Of a stretch of 64,000 bases of DNA, positions 34,844 through 44,510 are shown piece after piece. The translations under genes were made by a program, and so were the position numbers. Source of the DNA: Bythopirellula sp937925545 (GTDB lineage Bacteria > Planctomycetota > Planctomycetia > Pirellulales > Lacipirellulaceae). The notes under the pieces are model-generated. The model saw only the letters and a program-made list of their open reading frames with translations. It did no database searches and was not told where the DNA came from. The stretch covers positions 1 to 64,000 of the forward strand of contig CALALR010000009.1 of the NCBI GenBank assembly GCA_937925545.1. The letters run 5' to 3'. How positions within the stretch are numbered: the stretch's first letter is position 1; every line of letters begins with the position of its first letter.

Positions 34844-36661
34844 ATGACCTCCCCTCAATATATCCGCAATTTTTCTATCGTGGCACATATCGACCACGGC
34901 AAAAGTACGCTTGCCGACCGCTTGATGGAAATCACCGGTACGGTGAGTTTTCGTGAAATGAAAGAGCAATTGCTCGATGACATGGCTTTGGAACGCCAGC
35001 GGGGGATCACGATCAAATCCCATGCCGTGACGATGCACTACCAGCATCAGGGGCACAAATACGAACTGAACCTCATAGATACCCCTGGGCACGTCGATTT
35101 TCAATATGAAGTCTCACGTTCGTTGACTTGCTGCGAGGGTGCGGTGCTTCTGGTGGATGCCTTTCAGGGAGTAGAAGCTCAGACGGTGGCCAATGCGTAT
35201 GCGGCGATGGAACACGATCTGGTGATTGTGCCGGTGATGAACAAAGTGGATCTCACTCATGCCCGGCCTGATGAAGTCCGCGAGGAGATGGAACATACTC
35301 TCGCAGTGGTCCCAGAGGAAGTGCTTGGTTGCAGTGCGAAAACGGGGATGGGGTGCAAAGAGGTGCTGGAAGCTGTGATTGAGCGGGTGCCTCCTCCTCA
35401 GGGGGATCCCAAGGCGACCCTGCAGGCGATGATTTTCGACGCAGTTTACGACGAATTTAGGGGAGCAATAACTTACATTCGGGTAATGAATGGCACGGTT
35501 ACGAAGGGTCAAAAAATAAAGTTTTTGCAACAAGGAACTGTGCATGAAGTGATTGAGCTCGGGCATTTCTGTCCCCAGCGTAAGCCGGCGAACAAGCTTG
35601 CGGCGGGTCAGGTCGGATATCTCATCTGCAATATTAAGACGCTCGACAAAGTACATATCGGCGACACGGTAAGCACCGCTACGGGCGACCCGGCTCCAAA
35701 GCTTCCCGGCTACAGGGAGCCAAAACGGATGGTGTTTTGTGGTCTCTATCCTTCCGATGGGCAGGATTTCAAGCAACTTCGCGAAGCACTCGACAAGCTG
35801 GTGATCAACGACCCCAGTTTTGAATTTACCCCTGAAACCAGTGATGCCTTGGGCTTCGGTTTCCGCTGCGGTTTTCTCGGTCTCTTGCACATGGAGATCA
35901 TCCAGCAACGGCTTGAGCAAGAAGCCGACATCGACCTGGTGCAGACGGCCCCCAATGTAACCTACGAAATCGTCACCAAGACCGGCGAGACCTTGGAAGT
36001 ACACACGCCACAGGACGTGCCCGATCAGGGGGACATCGAAGAATTTCGTCAGCCTATTGTGCGTGTCAGCTTTGTACTCCCGACGGACTACATCGGCGGC
36101 ATCATGAAGCTCTGTACAGATCGTCGCGGGACCTATGTGCGGACCGAGTATCTTTCGCCGACTCGTGCTATGTTGGTTTATGACCTGGCCTTGGCTGACG
36201 TCATCTACGACATGCACGACAAGCTCAAAAGTACCACCCGCGGCTATGGCACGATGGATTACGAGCTTCTGGGCTACGAGCCAGGCGAACTCGTTCGTAT
36301 GGACATTCTGGTCAAGGGTGAACGGATCGATGCGCTTTCGATTGTGTGCGACCGCCGCGATGCCGATGTGCGTGGGCGGGCGGTGATTAAGAAGCTCAAA
36401 AAAGAGATCCCTCGCCACATGTTTGAGGTCCCGCTGCAAGCAGCCATCGGCACGCGGGTCATTGCCCGGGAAAACATCTCTGCCATGCGGAAAAACGTGA
36501 CTGCCAAGTGCTACGGTGGTGACATCTCACGCAAACGTAAGCTCTGGGAAAAGCAGAAGGAAGGCAAAAAGCGAATGAAATCGATCGGCTCGGTCGACAT
36601 CCCCCAAAAGGCGTTTTTAGCGGTGCTCGAAACTGGAGAGGAAGAGGGGAAGAAAAAATAG
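34844..36661 (+). CDS. lepA: Elongation factor 4 (LepA), back-translocating GTPase
   Basis: A 605-residue GTPase of the normal LepA length that acts on the ribosome during stress. G1 is AHIDHGKSTL, switch I contains ERQRGITIKSH, G3 is DTPGHVDF and G4 is MNKVDL. Domains II, III and V follow, then the LepA-specific C-terminal domain with KCYGGDISRKRKLWEKQKEG. MTSPQYIRNFSIVAHIDHGK at the start is typical. All core motifs are intact. Confidence 0.97.
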   Translation: MTSPQYIRNFSIVAHIDHGKSTLADRLMEITGTVSFREMKEQLLDDMALERQRGITIKSHAVTMHYQHQGHKYELNLIDTPGHVDFQYEVSRSLTCCEGAVLLVDAFQGVEAQTVANAYAAMEHDLVIVPVMNKVDLTHARPDEVREEMEHTLAVVPEEVLGCSAKTGMGCKEVLEAVIERVPPPQGDPKATLQAMIFDAVYDEFRGAITYIRVMNGTVTKGQKIKFLQQGTVHEVIELGHFCPQRKPANKLAAGQVGYLICNIKTLDKVHIGDTVSTATGDPAPKLPGYREPKRMVFCGLYPSDGQDFKQLREALDKLVINDPSFEFTPETSDALGFGFRCGFLGLLHMEIIQQRLEQEADIDLVQTAPNVTYEIVTKTGETLEVHTPQDVPDQGDIEEFRQPIVRVSFVLPTDYIGGIMKLCTDRRGTYVRTEYLSPTRAMLVYDLALADVIYDMHDKLKSTTRGYGTMDYELLGYEPGELVRMDILVKGERIDALSIVCDRRDADVRGRAVIKKLKKEIPRHMFEVPLQAAIGTRVIARENISAMRKNVTAKCYGGDISRKRKLWEKQKEGKKRMKSIGSVDIPQKAFLAVLETGEEEGKKK

Positions 36662-36684
36662 GCCTTACCCGAGCGATTCCAGAT

Positions 36685-37017
36685 TCACTTCGGCGGGAGC
36701 GATCCGGCGAATTTTGCGGCTCGATCCACCCAAGATTTCAACCCGGTAGCCGACTCGACGCCAGCCGGTTCCACGAGCGCCCAGCCACGCATCACTTTGC
36801 TGGTGATGTCCATCGGTTTCACATGGGGCTCGGCTTGTGTCTGGTCGTGCTTCTCCCGATCAAGTCGGACTACGAGCGAGCCTTTCCAGGGACCGACGCA
36901 CATGTTGCCGTTGATCATAAAACAGATGCCGCCGAACATTTTCTTTTCGGTAACGCCTTGTCGGCGTTTCAACAACGGCCGAATCCTGGCAACCAAAATC
37001 TCATCAGCTTCGGTCAT
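36685..37017 (-). CDS. TfoX N-terminal domain protein
   Basis: A 110-residue single-domain protein related to the N-terminal half of TfoX/Sxy competence regulators. Typical segments are KKMFGGICFMINGNMCVG and SLVVRLDREKHD, then MRGWALVEP. The C-terminal TfoX domain is absent, as in many stand-alone members. The function of these short proteins is not established. It is convergent with lepA with 23 bases between stop codons. Confidence 0.88.
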   Translation of the reverse strand: MTEADEILVARIRPLLKRRQGVTEKKMFGGICFMINGNMCVGPWKGSLVVRLDREKHDQTQAEPHVKPMDITSKVMRGWALVEPAGVESATGLKSWVDRAAKFAGSLPPK

Positions 37018-37090
37018 TTTGCCCTAATGCAATCTGAGTTGGAGCTTTTTTCAGTAAATGAAGGAACCCTTCCCTACCGCAGCGTGCTGA

Positions 37091-37113
37091 GAAAAGATTT
37101 GCACTGGGTGCAA
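37091..37113 (-). terminator. Terminator of tRNA-Leu
   Basis: On the minus strand TTGCAC and GTGCAA (37099-37104 and 37108-37113) form a 6-bp stem with a 3-base loop, followed by ATCTTTTC. It starts three bases after the tRNA 3' end. Confidence 0.65.
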
Positions 37114-37116
37114 GAG

Positions 37117-37198
37117 TGGGGATGACAGGAGTTGAACCTGCACTCCCGAAGGAACTGGAACCTAAATCCAGCGCGTCTGCCAATTTCGCCACATCCCC
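37117..37198 (-). tRNA. tRNA-Leu (anticodon UAG)
   Basis: Read on the minus strand this 82-base gene folds as a class II tRNA. The acceptor stem GGGGATG pairs with CATCCCC. The D-arm has GGCGAAATTGGCAGACGC. The anticodon stem CTGGA/TCCAG encloses the loop TTTAGGT, giving anticodon TAG, which reads CUA-type leucine codons. A long variable arm (TTCCTTCGGGAG) marks it as Leu. The T-arm has GGTTCAACTCC. CCA is not encoded. A short hairpin with a T-run follows. Confidence 0.96.
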
Positions 37199-37301
37199 TC
37201 TTACGTGCTGTCGAGCATCAAAGTATAGTCGGCTGGATGCTATTCGGCTAGGCGATTCTTGGCGTAGCATGCTGTGAATATCACTGGTTTCAGGTCGAAA
37301 C

Positions 37302-37613
37302 ATGAGCAACATTCCCCTTGATCTCAAGGCCCTCAAGGATGCCGGCCGGCTGCGTGTGGTCTGGGAAGATGGCGAGGAGGACTTTCCGTTTGCCTTCCTC
37401 CGCCGCCAGTGTCAGTGTGCCCATTGCGTAAATGAATGGACCGGGGAGCAAATCCTCGATCCCGCTACGGTGCCCGAGGATATTTCCGTCGAAACCATGG
37501 AACTCGTGGGCAGCTATGCGGTACGCATTCACTGGACCGACGGCCACAGCGCGGGGCTCTTCACCTGGGAGCGGCTGCGGGAGTTGAGAGACGATTTAAG
37601 CGGCAAGGGTTAG
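37302..37613 (+). CDS. DUF971 / GBBH-like N-terminal domain protein
   Basis: A 103-residue stand-alone DUF971 domain, the same fold as the N-terminal domain of gamma-butyrobetaine hydroxylase. Residues LRVVWEDGEEDFPFAFLR lead to a probable zinc site QCQCAHCVNEWTG, and SYAVRIHWTDGHSAGLFTWERL contains the conserved WxDGHxxG..W segment. Such small proteins are often linked to Fe-S or cofactor biology, but the function is not settled. It lies just upstream of the convergent M28 peptidase gene, with no operon partner. Confidence 0.87.
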   Translation: MSNIPLDLKALKDAGRLRVVWEDGEEDFPFAFLRRQCQCAHCVNEWTGEQILDPATVPEDISVETMELVGSYAVRIHWTDGHSAGLFTWERLRELRDDLSGKG

Positions 37614-37687
37614 CAGCACCACTATGTGGAGTCGATACCAGGCAAGACTGCCCCTCGTATATTCTATTCTTGCAGCCAGTGCCCACC

Positions 37688-39253
37688 TTACAACGTGGCG
37701 TCGCCGACAGTGCCCGGTGTGGCGTTCAGGTGAACTTCCAAGGCATGCAATTGGCCACGGGTCTCGACTTCGAAGCGAATGCCGGGAACCTCAGCAGTGA
37801 GTTGCTTTTGCACATACTGCAGAAGCTCATGGCGATCCGCAAAACTTGCTCCGTCGACGGCATAGATTCGGTCGTTCAACTGGAAGCCCGCTCGGGCTGC
37901 CGGTGAAAAAGGGACGACTCGGGTGATGTACACCGCATGGGGTTCGGCCGGGTCGTCTCGCCACGAAAGGCCCAAATGGATGGGATTGCCCGAAATGGGG
38001 ACCGACACATCTAATTGCTCCTTGATCCCTGGTCGCTCGATGGAGACTTGAAGCGGCAAATCGGATCGCAAGGCGAGAGACTCGAGCAAAGCACCGTCTT
38101 CGATTCTTTGGCCATTGACCGAGATGATGCGGTCGCCACGCATCAGACTACTGCTGGCATCATGGACCGTTTGTACCTCGATGAATCCGTCAGTAGTCTT
38201 TTCCCAGGTGAAAGTTAGTCGAGATGCTAGTGGAGGCAACGGCCTCTCGAGTCGCTCTTGATTGAAAGAATTGTCCAGCCGGGCTTCGCTGCGAAACTTG
38301 GGCAGGCTATCGGCGTCGGCCAATTCTTCAACCTGCTCGAGCATATAGCTGGCCACCAGCTGAATGCCGGGGATATTAATCTTTTCGACGTCGTCGGATG
38401 GGCGATGGTAGTCGTCGTGCAAACCGGTATGGATGTAGAGCGAAGGAATCTGCTTTTGGAAGAAGGTCCAGTGGTCGCTGTTGTTCTTGTATTCCCAGTT
38501 AAAATCGAGCCAGGCGTCGTGCAGATTCGGAGTACTCATAAGTCGGCGGAATCCGCTTCCGCTGCGTGAGCCTCCTATTTCAATTCTGCCATCGGTCAGA
38601 CGCCCGACCATATCGACGTTGATCGCCAATTTCACGTTGCTCAGCGGTAGTGTCGGTTGACGTACCCAGTGAGAGGAACCTAAGAGCCCCTTCTCTTCTC
38701 CATCCCAAAAGGCAAACAGAATCGACCGCCGAGGACGATGCTCCGTACGAGTGAGGGCGTCGATCAGTTCCAAAACTGCCGAGACACCACTTGCATTATC
38801 GTCGGCTCCATTGTGGACATAACCAAATGGCCCGAAGCTGTTGCGTCGGTTTCCGTATCCCACATGATCGTAGTGGGCACCGACAACAATCGTTTCATGC
38901 TTCAGTTCAGGATCGGAACCAGGTAGCAGTGCGAGGATGTTTTGAGAATTACCTCGGAAGTGTTGCTGAAAAGTACCGTTAGTACCTGCTGGTTCGAGGC
39001 CCGATTGTTGTACCAACTCCAGGATATACTTCGCAGCTGCGCGACCGCCGCGAGATCCCGCTTCGCGACCTTCGAGCATGTCTGCCGCCAAGTAGTCCAC
39101 GTGACCTTGGATCTCTGCAGTCGTGATCGAGGCACGAGCGATGTCAAACCAGGCGTTTTCAGCCGCTTTGGCAGCTAAGGGGCTTGCAATCACGCACTGC
39201 AGGGCGATCAGTAGGGCGTGAATCTTTGCAGGAAGTTGGCATGGTGGGGTCAT
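37688..39253 (-). CDS. Exported M28 family aminopeptidase with two PDZ domains
   Basis: A 521-residue zinc peptidase. A signal peptide (LLIALQCVIASPLAAKA) begins it. Metal ligands are visible: His and Asp in GAHYDHVGYG, Asp in GADDNASGV, the catalytic and metal Glu in WDGEEKGLLGS, Asp in NVDMVGRL and His in YHRPSDDVEKIN. Two PDZ-like domains follow: the first with SSLMRGDRIISVNGQRI, the second with SPAARAGFQLNDRIYAVDG. It would cleave peptides in the periplasm, and the PDZ pair may hold substrates or partners. It stands alone. Confidence 0.88.
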   Translation of the reverse strand: MTPPCQLPAKIHALLIALQCVIASPLAAKAAENAWFDIARASITTAEIQGHVDYLAADMLEGREAGSRGGRAAAKYILELVQQSGLEPAGTNGTFQQHFRGNSQNILALLPGSDPELKHETIVVGAHYDHVGYGNRRNSFGPFGYVHNGADDNASGVSAVLELIDALTRTEHRPRRSILFAFWDGEEKGLLGSSHWVRQPTLPLSNVKLAINVDMVGRLTDGRIEIGGSRSGSGFRRLMSTPNLHDAWLDFNWEYKNNSDHWTFFQKQIPSLYIHTGLHDDYHRPSDDVEKINIPGIQLVASYMLEQVEELADADSLPKFRSEARLDNSFNQERLERPLPPLASRLTFTWEKTTDGFIEVQTVHDASSSLMRGDRIISVNGQRIEDGALLESLALRSDLPLQVSIERPGIKEQLDVSVPISGNPIHLGLSWRDDPAEPHAVYITRVVPFSPAARAGFQLNDRIYAVDGASFADRHELLQYVQKQLTAEVPGIRFEVETRGQLHALEVHLNATPGTVGDATL

Positions 39254-39398
39254 TCGTCTTTCCTGAATTCGTGGCGGTAACGGCGACTAAGTATTAATCG
39301 ACCACCCCGCCTATGAGACTAGCCTCTGACTGTCGAAAGTTGGCTCGTAACGGTGGCAACTCCCATTTGCTTTGACCCCAAAAAAGAGCCCAAAAATC

Positions 39399-40808
39399 CT
39401 ATTTGCCGATGCAGAATTGACTAAAGATACGGTCAAGAATATCGTCTGTGTAAATAGTGCCCACCACGGTTCCCAGGCCTGTGAGGGCACTGCGTAGCTC
39501 GGCGGCTACAAGTTCTTCTCCGCCATGGTCTGCGAGCACCTCCAGGGCGCAGCGGAGCGAATCGCGGGCGCTACGCAGGCTCTCACCGCAGCGCACGGCT
39601 GTCGCGGAAACTACTTCCGCGGTCTGCTTTTCCGCCCCTGTGAGTTCTCTTGCAATTGCCGCTTTTAATTCGGGAATTCCGGCTCCGCTGAGACTGCTAC
39701 AAATTACTATTCGGGGATGCGAGGACATAGATCCAGGTTTTTGATTGAGCAGATCACACTTTGTGAGTGCCACAATATCCCTGCCCCTTTGATTTGAAGC
39801 ATTCATGAGACTGGCGACTTGTTCGTTAGCGCGCTGCTCAAGACAATCTATGCAAATGATACAGCAATCTGCCTGTTGGCGTTGGTTAGCCGCCATTTCC
39901 TGGGCGGAACTTACAATCGATTCAACCCCACTCGTAAACTCCGTACCTGCGGTGTCGATCAGTTCACAACGCAGACCAGCCAGGTCGACTACGGCCGAAA
40001 GATAGTCTCGCGTCGTGCCAGCTTGCTCAGAGACCAATGCGGCTCCGCTCTGTGGTGCCACGCCAAATTCTTTAACCAGAACGTTGAACAAGCTGCTCTT
40101 GCCCGCATTGGGTACACCTGCCAGGACGACTCGTGGCAAGCAGAGTGGTTGATTTCGGGTGGCCAACTGAGCGAGCACGGCCTCGACCTTCTTCTCTGCG
40201 GCAGCTAATTGTAAAGCGAGTTCTTCATGAGAAACGAACTCAATGTCTTCTTCCACAAAATCAAGTCCCGCTTCCAAGTGGGCTAGCAATATGAGCAGTT
40301 GTTCGCGGAGTTCCTGAAGTGGCCGTGAGAGACCGCCAGCAAGTTGGGTCAATGCAGTCTGGAAGGCGTCACCACTCGTCGCATCAACAATTCCCAACAC
40401 AGCTTCGGCCTGAGTCAGATCCAGCCGTCCGGCGAGGAAAGCGCGCAGCGTGAATTCTCCGGGTTCAGCAACCCTGGCCCCCTGTCGACACATTGCTTCC
40501 AGCACGAGTTCTAACAAAGGAGGTGAACCCAACGTATGTAGTTCAGCGCTCGGCTGGCAGGTATAGCTTCGTTTTCCAGGCCACAGATAGGCTTCGCAGG
40601 GAAGTACAATGGCATTGCCCGTATGCAACCGACCTGACAATACCTGTGCTGAATTCAAAGAATTTAACTCAAGATCTCCGGGGGAAGGCTCGAAGCAGGC
40701 CTTTAGGCAATCGAGCATGTCTGGGCCACTGAGACGAATTATCGCACGCGCCGCTCCTCCCGGTGCCGATCCAATCGCAGCAATCGTGTCTGTGACGTCG
40801 GGGATCAT
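39399..40808 (-). CDS. mnmE: tRNA modification GTPase MnmE
   Basis: A 469-residue GTPase that, with MnmG, adds the 5-carboxymethylaminomethyl group to wobble U34. The N-terminal tetrahydrofolate-binding domain starts with DTIAAIGSAPGGAARAIIR. The helical domain and inserted G domain show G1 GVPNAGKSSLFN, G3 DTAGTEF and G4 LTKCDLL. The C-terminal segment DDILDRIFSQFCIGK has the conserved Cys. It directly follows yidC (82-base gap), the usual neighbour in the ancient rnpA-yidC-mnmE order. rnpA and rpmH are not seen upstream here. Confidence 0.96.
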   Translation of the reverse strand: MIPDVTDTIAAIGSAPGGAARAIIRLSGPDMLDCLKACFEPSPGDLELNSLNSAQVLSGRLHTGNAIVLPCEAYLWPGKRSYTCQPSAELHTLGSPPLLELVLEAMCRQGARVAEPGEFTLRAFLAGRLDLTQAEAVLGIVDATSGDAFQTALTQLAGGLSRPLQELREQLLILLAHLEAGLDFVEEDIEFVSHEELALQLAAAEKKVEAVLAQLATRNQPLCLPRVVLAGVPNAGKSSLFNVLVKEFGVAPQSGAALVSEQAGTTRDYLSAVVDLAGLRCELIDTAGTEFTSGVESIVSSAQEMAANQRQQADCCIICIDCLEQRANEQVASLMNASNQRGRDIVALTKCDLLNQKPGSMSSHPRIVICSSLSGAGIPELKAAIARELTGAEKQTAEVVSATAVRCGESLRSARDSLRCALEVLADHGGEELVAAELRSALTGLGTVVGTIYTDDILDRIFSQFCIGK

Positions 40809-40890
40809 GGGAGAGACGAATACAGCGACAAAGATATCAGAACTCGGAGGTCTGCCGCGGCAGATGCCTCGAATAAGGGTTTTTAAAGAA

Positions 40891-43194
40891 TTAACGCTTC
40901 TTCTTACCGCGCTTTGCTAGCCTGCTGGCTGTTGAACCATTCTTTGAACTGGCCTTCGTGGTGGGCGAAGTCGCGATATCGAGGTTTGGTGGAGCGGGAG
41001 CAGGGATAAGCTTTTTCTCGGCGATTCCCCAAATACTCGAAGCGATGAAATAGATGCACAACCCGGCAGCGACTTTATAGAACAAAAGTCCCATGAAGAT
41101 CATCATGTATTTCATCATCTTCTGCTGGAGTGCCGCCTGCTCATTGGCTGGTTCAGGCATCACCAGCTTTTGCTGCAAAATGAACAAACCAATAGTGATC
41201 AAGGGCAAAACGTTCAAATAGGGCCCCAGCACAAAAAAACCTTGGCCATCTGTGATGAAGCTAGGCATGATGGGCGTCCATTTCCACAGCATGTCGGGAG
41301 CTGCCAGATTCGAGCACCAGCGAATCGAATCGCCGAAAAGCGCGGCCTGCCTCAATTCCACGTCCACTGCCAACGATCGGTAGAGTCCGATAAAAACCGG
41401 TAGTTGGATAAACATTGGCAGACAGCCGGCGAGTGGGTTGATATTGTGCTTACGATACAACTCTTGCATCGCTTGCGACTGTTTGGGGGTGTCGTTCTTG
41501 TATTTTTCTTTGAGCTTATCCAGTTCTGGCTTGAGTGCCTGCATCTTGGCCATGCTTTGCATCTGCTTGCGGCTGATGGGATACATGCAGCTTCGTACCA
41601 AGACAGTAAGCATCACGATCGCGAGGCCATAATTGCCGACGATACCGTAGAAAAAGTGCAATATTCCCAGCATTCCCTTGGCAACGGTGCTGAACCAGCC
41701 GTAGTACATCAAGTCACTGAGTGAGTATTGTGGACTGTCAAATGCCTGATAATTAGCCAAAAGTTCAGGTCGCTTGGGGCCGGCGAAGATCGTGTAAGAC
41801 TGTTCGAATGAACGTCCAGGCTGGATTACATTCTCCTTGCTAATCAGCCGACAAGTGACATTGGCGAATCTGCCATCTCCCGAGCGTTTTTTGGGTGGTG
41901 GACTCAGGAGAACGGGTCGCACTACATCCAACCAGATCTCTTTGGGCGACTCTTTGTGTGGAAGCAAGATGGATGCAAAGTACTGAGCATCGACTCCAAC
42001 GAAAGCCATCGATCCACCCTCAAAAGCCTGGCCATCGCCTTCGGCAATTGTGCTGGCAGATTGTTCGGCAGTTTTACTCTCATAGTATCTACCCACTACG
42101 TCGCGGAGTCCGGCGGCTCCCCATTCTCGACCAAACTTTTGTGCGTACCACCACCCTTCGATCGGTAATCCGTTGGGACCATCGAGCCGATAGGCCACCT
42201 CGGTCGCCTGCTCACTCAAATTGCGAATTTCAATATCAAATGCCAGGGAGTATCCAGGATAATTCTCATTATCTTGTTGGTCGGGAGGAATTGGTTCAAT
42301 TCGAAACTTCTTAATAACCTCAATTTTTTGCTGAGGGAGGAGTTGGCGAAAGGTGATGCTGGTCGAATTGCTCTCGACGATCTCCCAATTGGTGTCGAGC
42401 AAATGAATGCCCCCAATTTCTTCCTGACCCTCTGCGATTTTCTCCAATCCAATCTTCTCCAGTGTCAACTGGTAAGATGGAGGAGATGGAAATCCTTCCG
42501 GCAGTTTACCGGTCCGCATGATTTCATTTTCGCTTTCGGGGCGGATGACATCCAAAGGGCTCCACCCGAGCGTGACTTCAGTGGTGTAAGCTTCACCTGT
42601 ACTCCGATTACCACTTATTCTCATCTTCGATCTTGGTTTCCGGCGGGCGAGGACTTTTTCGAAGTCGTCTACCGTTTCAAGTGACGTGGGCCCGTCCTTG
42701 CCCTCGGCCGTGAGTAAACGATCCCCTACTTGTATTCCCGCCTCGGCAGCGGGAGTACCGGGTCCCACCACCCGGACTAATAGTCCCCCCCGCGGATCGG
42801 GGATTAGTTCCAGTTGCCCCAGATATCCACCCCGATAATCCAGGTCGCGAAATCGTGAACTTCCTAGCTCTACACGGCGCAACGCCGCCCCCTGGTTCGT
42901 AAAGGTCCAGAGAGCGCGATAGGGGGATTTGGAGTCAAGAGACCCAAGCGTGAGGTAAGTTAGCGACGCCTCTTTCATCGGGGGAACTTCTTCGATACCG
43001 GCGGCCTCTTCTTCCTCGGAGTGCTTTTCCGCATCGGCAGCCGGTACGTCGTCCTTGGCAACCTCTTCAGCGGCCGGGGCCTGGGGATCATCGCCGGGTT
43101 TTTTCACATTGCGAGGCGGGGCTAAGAACATGCTGTTCAAAACCACTACCGCGAACGAGAGGGCGAGAAATAATACTATGCGACGTTGTTCCAC
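40891..43194 (-). CDS. yidC: Membrane protein insertase YidC with an inserted PDZ domain
   Basis: A YidC/Oxa1 insertase of about 767 residues. N-terminal helix VLFLALSFAVVVLNSMFLA; a long acidic linker (EEEEAAG, 40-75) follows. In the periplasmic region, about residues 124-210 form a PDZ domain: GGLLVRVVGPGTPAAEAGIQ, then VGDRLLTAEG. The rest is the usual beta-sandwich, then the C-terminal Oxa1 core (YGLAIVMLTVLVRSCMYPIS, with the conserved Arg in the groove, and NPLAGCLPMFIQLPVFIGLY). A Lys/Arg tail closes it. GTG at 43194 has AAGGA nine bases upstream; TTG at 43200 is possible. It precedes mnmE. Confidence 0.93.
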   Translation of the reverse strand: MEQRRIVLFLALSFAVVVLNSMFLAPPRNVKKPGDDPQAPAAEEVAKDDVPAADAEKHSEEEEAAGIEEVPPMKEASLTYLTLGSLDSKSPYRALWTFTNQGAALRRVELGSSRFRDLDYRGGYLGQLELIPDPRGGLLVRVVGPGTPAAEAGIQVGDRLLTAEGKDGPTSLETVDDFEKVLARRKPRSKMRISGNRSTGEAYTTEVTLGWSPLDVIRPESENEIMRTGKLPEGFPSPPSYQLTLEKIGLEKIAEGQEEIGGIHLLDTNWEIVESNSTSITFRQLLPQQKIEVIKKFRIEPIPPDQQDNENYPGYSLAFDIEIRNLSEQATEVAYRLDGPNGLPIEGWWYAQKFGREWGAAGLRDVVGRYYESKTAEQSASTIAEGDGQAFEGGSMAFVGVDAQYFASILLPHKESPKEIWLDVVRPVLLSPPPKKRSGDGRFANVTCRLISKENVIQPGRSFEQSYTIFAGPKRPELLANYQAFDSPQYSLSDLMYYGWFSTVAKGMLGILHFFYGIVGNYGLAIVMLTVLVRSCMYPISRKQMQSMAKMQALKPELDKLKEKYKNDTPKQSQAMQELYRKHNINPLAGCLPMFIQLPVFIGLYRSLAVDVELRQAALFGDSIRWCSNLAAPDMLWKWTPIMPSFITDGQGFFVLGPYLNVLPLITIGLFILQQKLVMPEPANEQAALQQKMMKYMMIFMGLLFYKVAAGLCIYFIASSIWGIAEKKLIPAPAPPNLDIATSPTTKASSKNGSTASRLAKRGKKKR

Positions 43195-43369
43195 GAACAA
43201 TGATCCTTAAAAGTAATGCCTACTGCGTCGTCTGTTGAGAGATCGCATGAAAGGATGGCTTGCCGCGTTACAGGCAACTCGGGGACTCTAAAAATCGCAT
43301 CAAATCTTGCTGCGATCGTTGCTGACCAGAAAGACTTTGCTCGCAAATTGAGGCGAGTCGAAACTCCTG

Positions 43370-44122
43370 TTACCGGCCTTCCTTGATGCGGTCGCCAAGA
43401 AAGTTATCCAAATCGGGAGTCTGATAGATTTTCTCGGCGGTCTTGGCGTTGTCGTATTCCACGCGGTGGAAAGTCAATTTGTTGTCTTCTTGAACAATGT
43501 AGCAAGATCGTGGATCACCATCCCGCGGTTGTCCTACGGAACCCACGTTGACCATGAACTTTTCGTCACGATACTCAAATACATGATTCGTCTGCTCGGG
43601 GGTAATAAATTCCAAGCTTTCCAGAAACACACCTGGCACGTGGGTATGCCCTTGAAAACTAGCCTTATTGATCAACCCAAACAGTTTCTCCATTTTCTTC
43701 TGGTTGTAGATGTCTTCGGGAAAAACATACTCGTTCACTGGATTTCTGGGCGAACCATGAACGTACAGCCAAGGATCATCGCGATGGACTCGAGGTAAGG
43801 TACCCAGGAAATCCCAGCGGAGGTCGATCTGATCGCGTGGTCCTGTGGCATTTTCTAATTGGTTGCGCGTCCAAAAAATCGCACGCTCTGCTCCGCTATT
43901 AAAACCTTCGGGATCAAACATGGCCCCCTGGTCGTGATTACCCAACAGACAGATCGCACATACATCGATGATCCTGTCGAGACACTCACACGGGTTAGGA
44001 CCGTAGCCGATGATATCTCCGAGGCAAAAGATTTCCTCAATTCCCTGGCTGGCAATATGAGCGAGCACCGCATCGAGTGCTTCAAGATTGCCGTGTATAT
44101 CACTGATTACCGCACGTTTCAC
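43370..44122 (-). CDS. Calcineurin-like metallophosphoesterase
   Basis: A 250-residue metallophosphoesterase. Metal-binding motifs appear in order: SDIHGNLEAL near residue 7, CLGDIIGYGPNP near 34, LLGNHDQG near 60 and FQGHTHVPG near 160. The full set of ligands is present. The sequence resembles the YfcE/PrpA and diadenosine-tetraphosphatase-like groups, so a nucleotide or phosphoprotein substrate is possible. It starts at GTG 44122 and lies upstream of yidC on the same strand, 175 bases away. Confidence 0.9.
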   Translation of the reverse strand: MKRAVISDIHGNLEALDAVLAHIASQGIEEIFCLGDIIGYGPNPCECLDRIIDVCAICLLGNHDQGAMFDPEGFNSGAERAIFWTRNQLENATGPRDQIDLRWDFLGTLPRVHRDDPWLYVHGSPRNPVNEYVFPEDIYNQKKMEKLFGLINKASFQGHTHVPGVFLESLEFITPEQTNHVFEYRDEKFMVNVGSVGQPRDGDPRSCYIVQEDNKLTFHRVEYDNAKTAEKIYQTPDLDNFLGDRIKEGR

Positions 44123-44510
44123 CGGAGAGACGACCTCAATACAACTAGCTTGAACAAAAATTGCTGGACTAGCGAGAGAGAACCCCCCTCACGGACGCGG
44201 GACTCATCGAGCCAGCATCGCGGTGCTATTGCCAAACTGCCAGTCTAAGGACCCCTGCGGAGAGGGTCAAGGACAGCCATTCATAGCTCGCCGAAGATAA
44301 AAGATTCAGGACGACATGGTGTGGGTTGTTTTCCTGTCCTGGAGATGATTTCGCCATCTCATCTTCCATCGCATTGGCAAGCGGTTTTCGAGTGAATCGG
44401 TAGAAAATGCTGGAGAATACCAGATTTTTCATCAAAGGGGGGTTATGACGAGTGACACCCTTGGAATTGGACATACTTACTGCTAATTTCAGTGGCTTTA
44501 ACCAAGTTTC
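44123..44510. other. Intergenic region before tsaB
   Basis: 388 bases between the metallophosphoesterase gene start and tsaB start. A minus-strand 82-codon frame (44226-44474) has a weak ribosome site and no recognised family; I do not call it. No repeats or hairpins are convincing. Confidence 0.5.

Noticed and set aside
35114..36439. 441-codon minus-strand frame inside lepA
   Set aside because: It is the antisense shadow of the strongly supported lepA gene and has no recognisable motif.
44226..44474. 82-codon minus-strand frame between the metallophosphoesterase and tsaB genes
   Set aside because: Poor ribosome site and no family; probably a non-coding gap.
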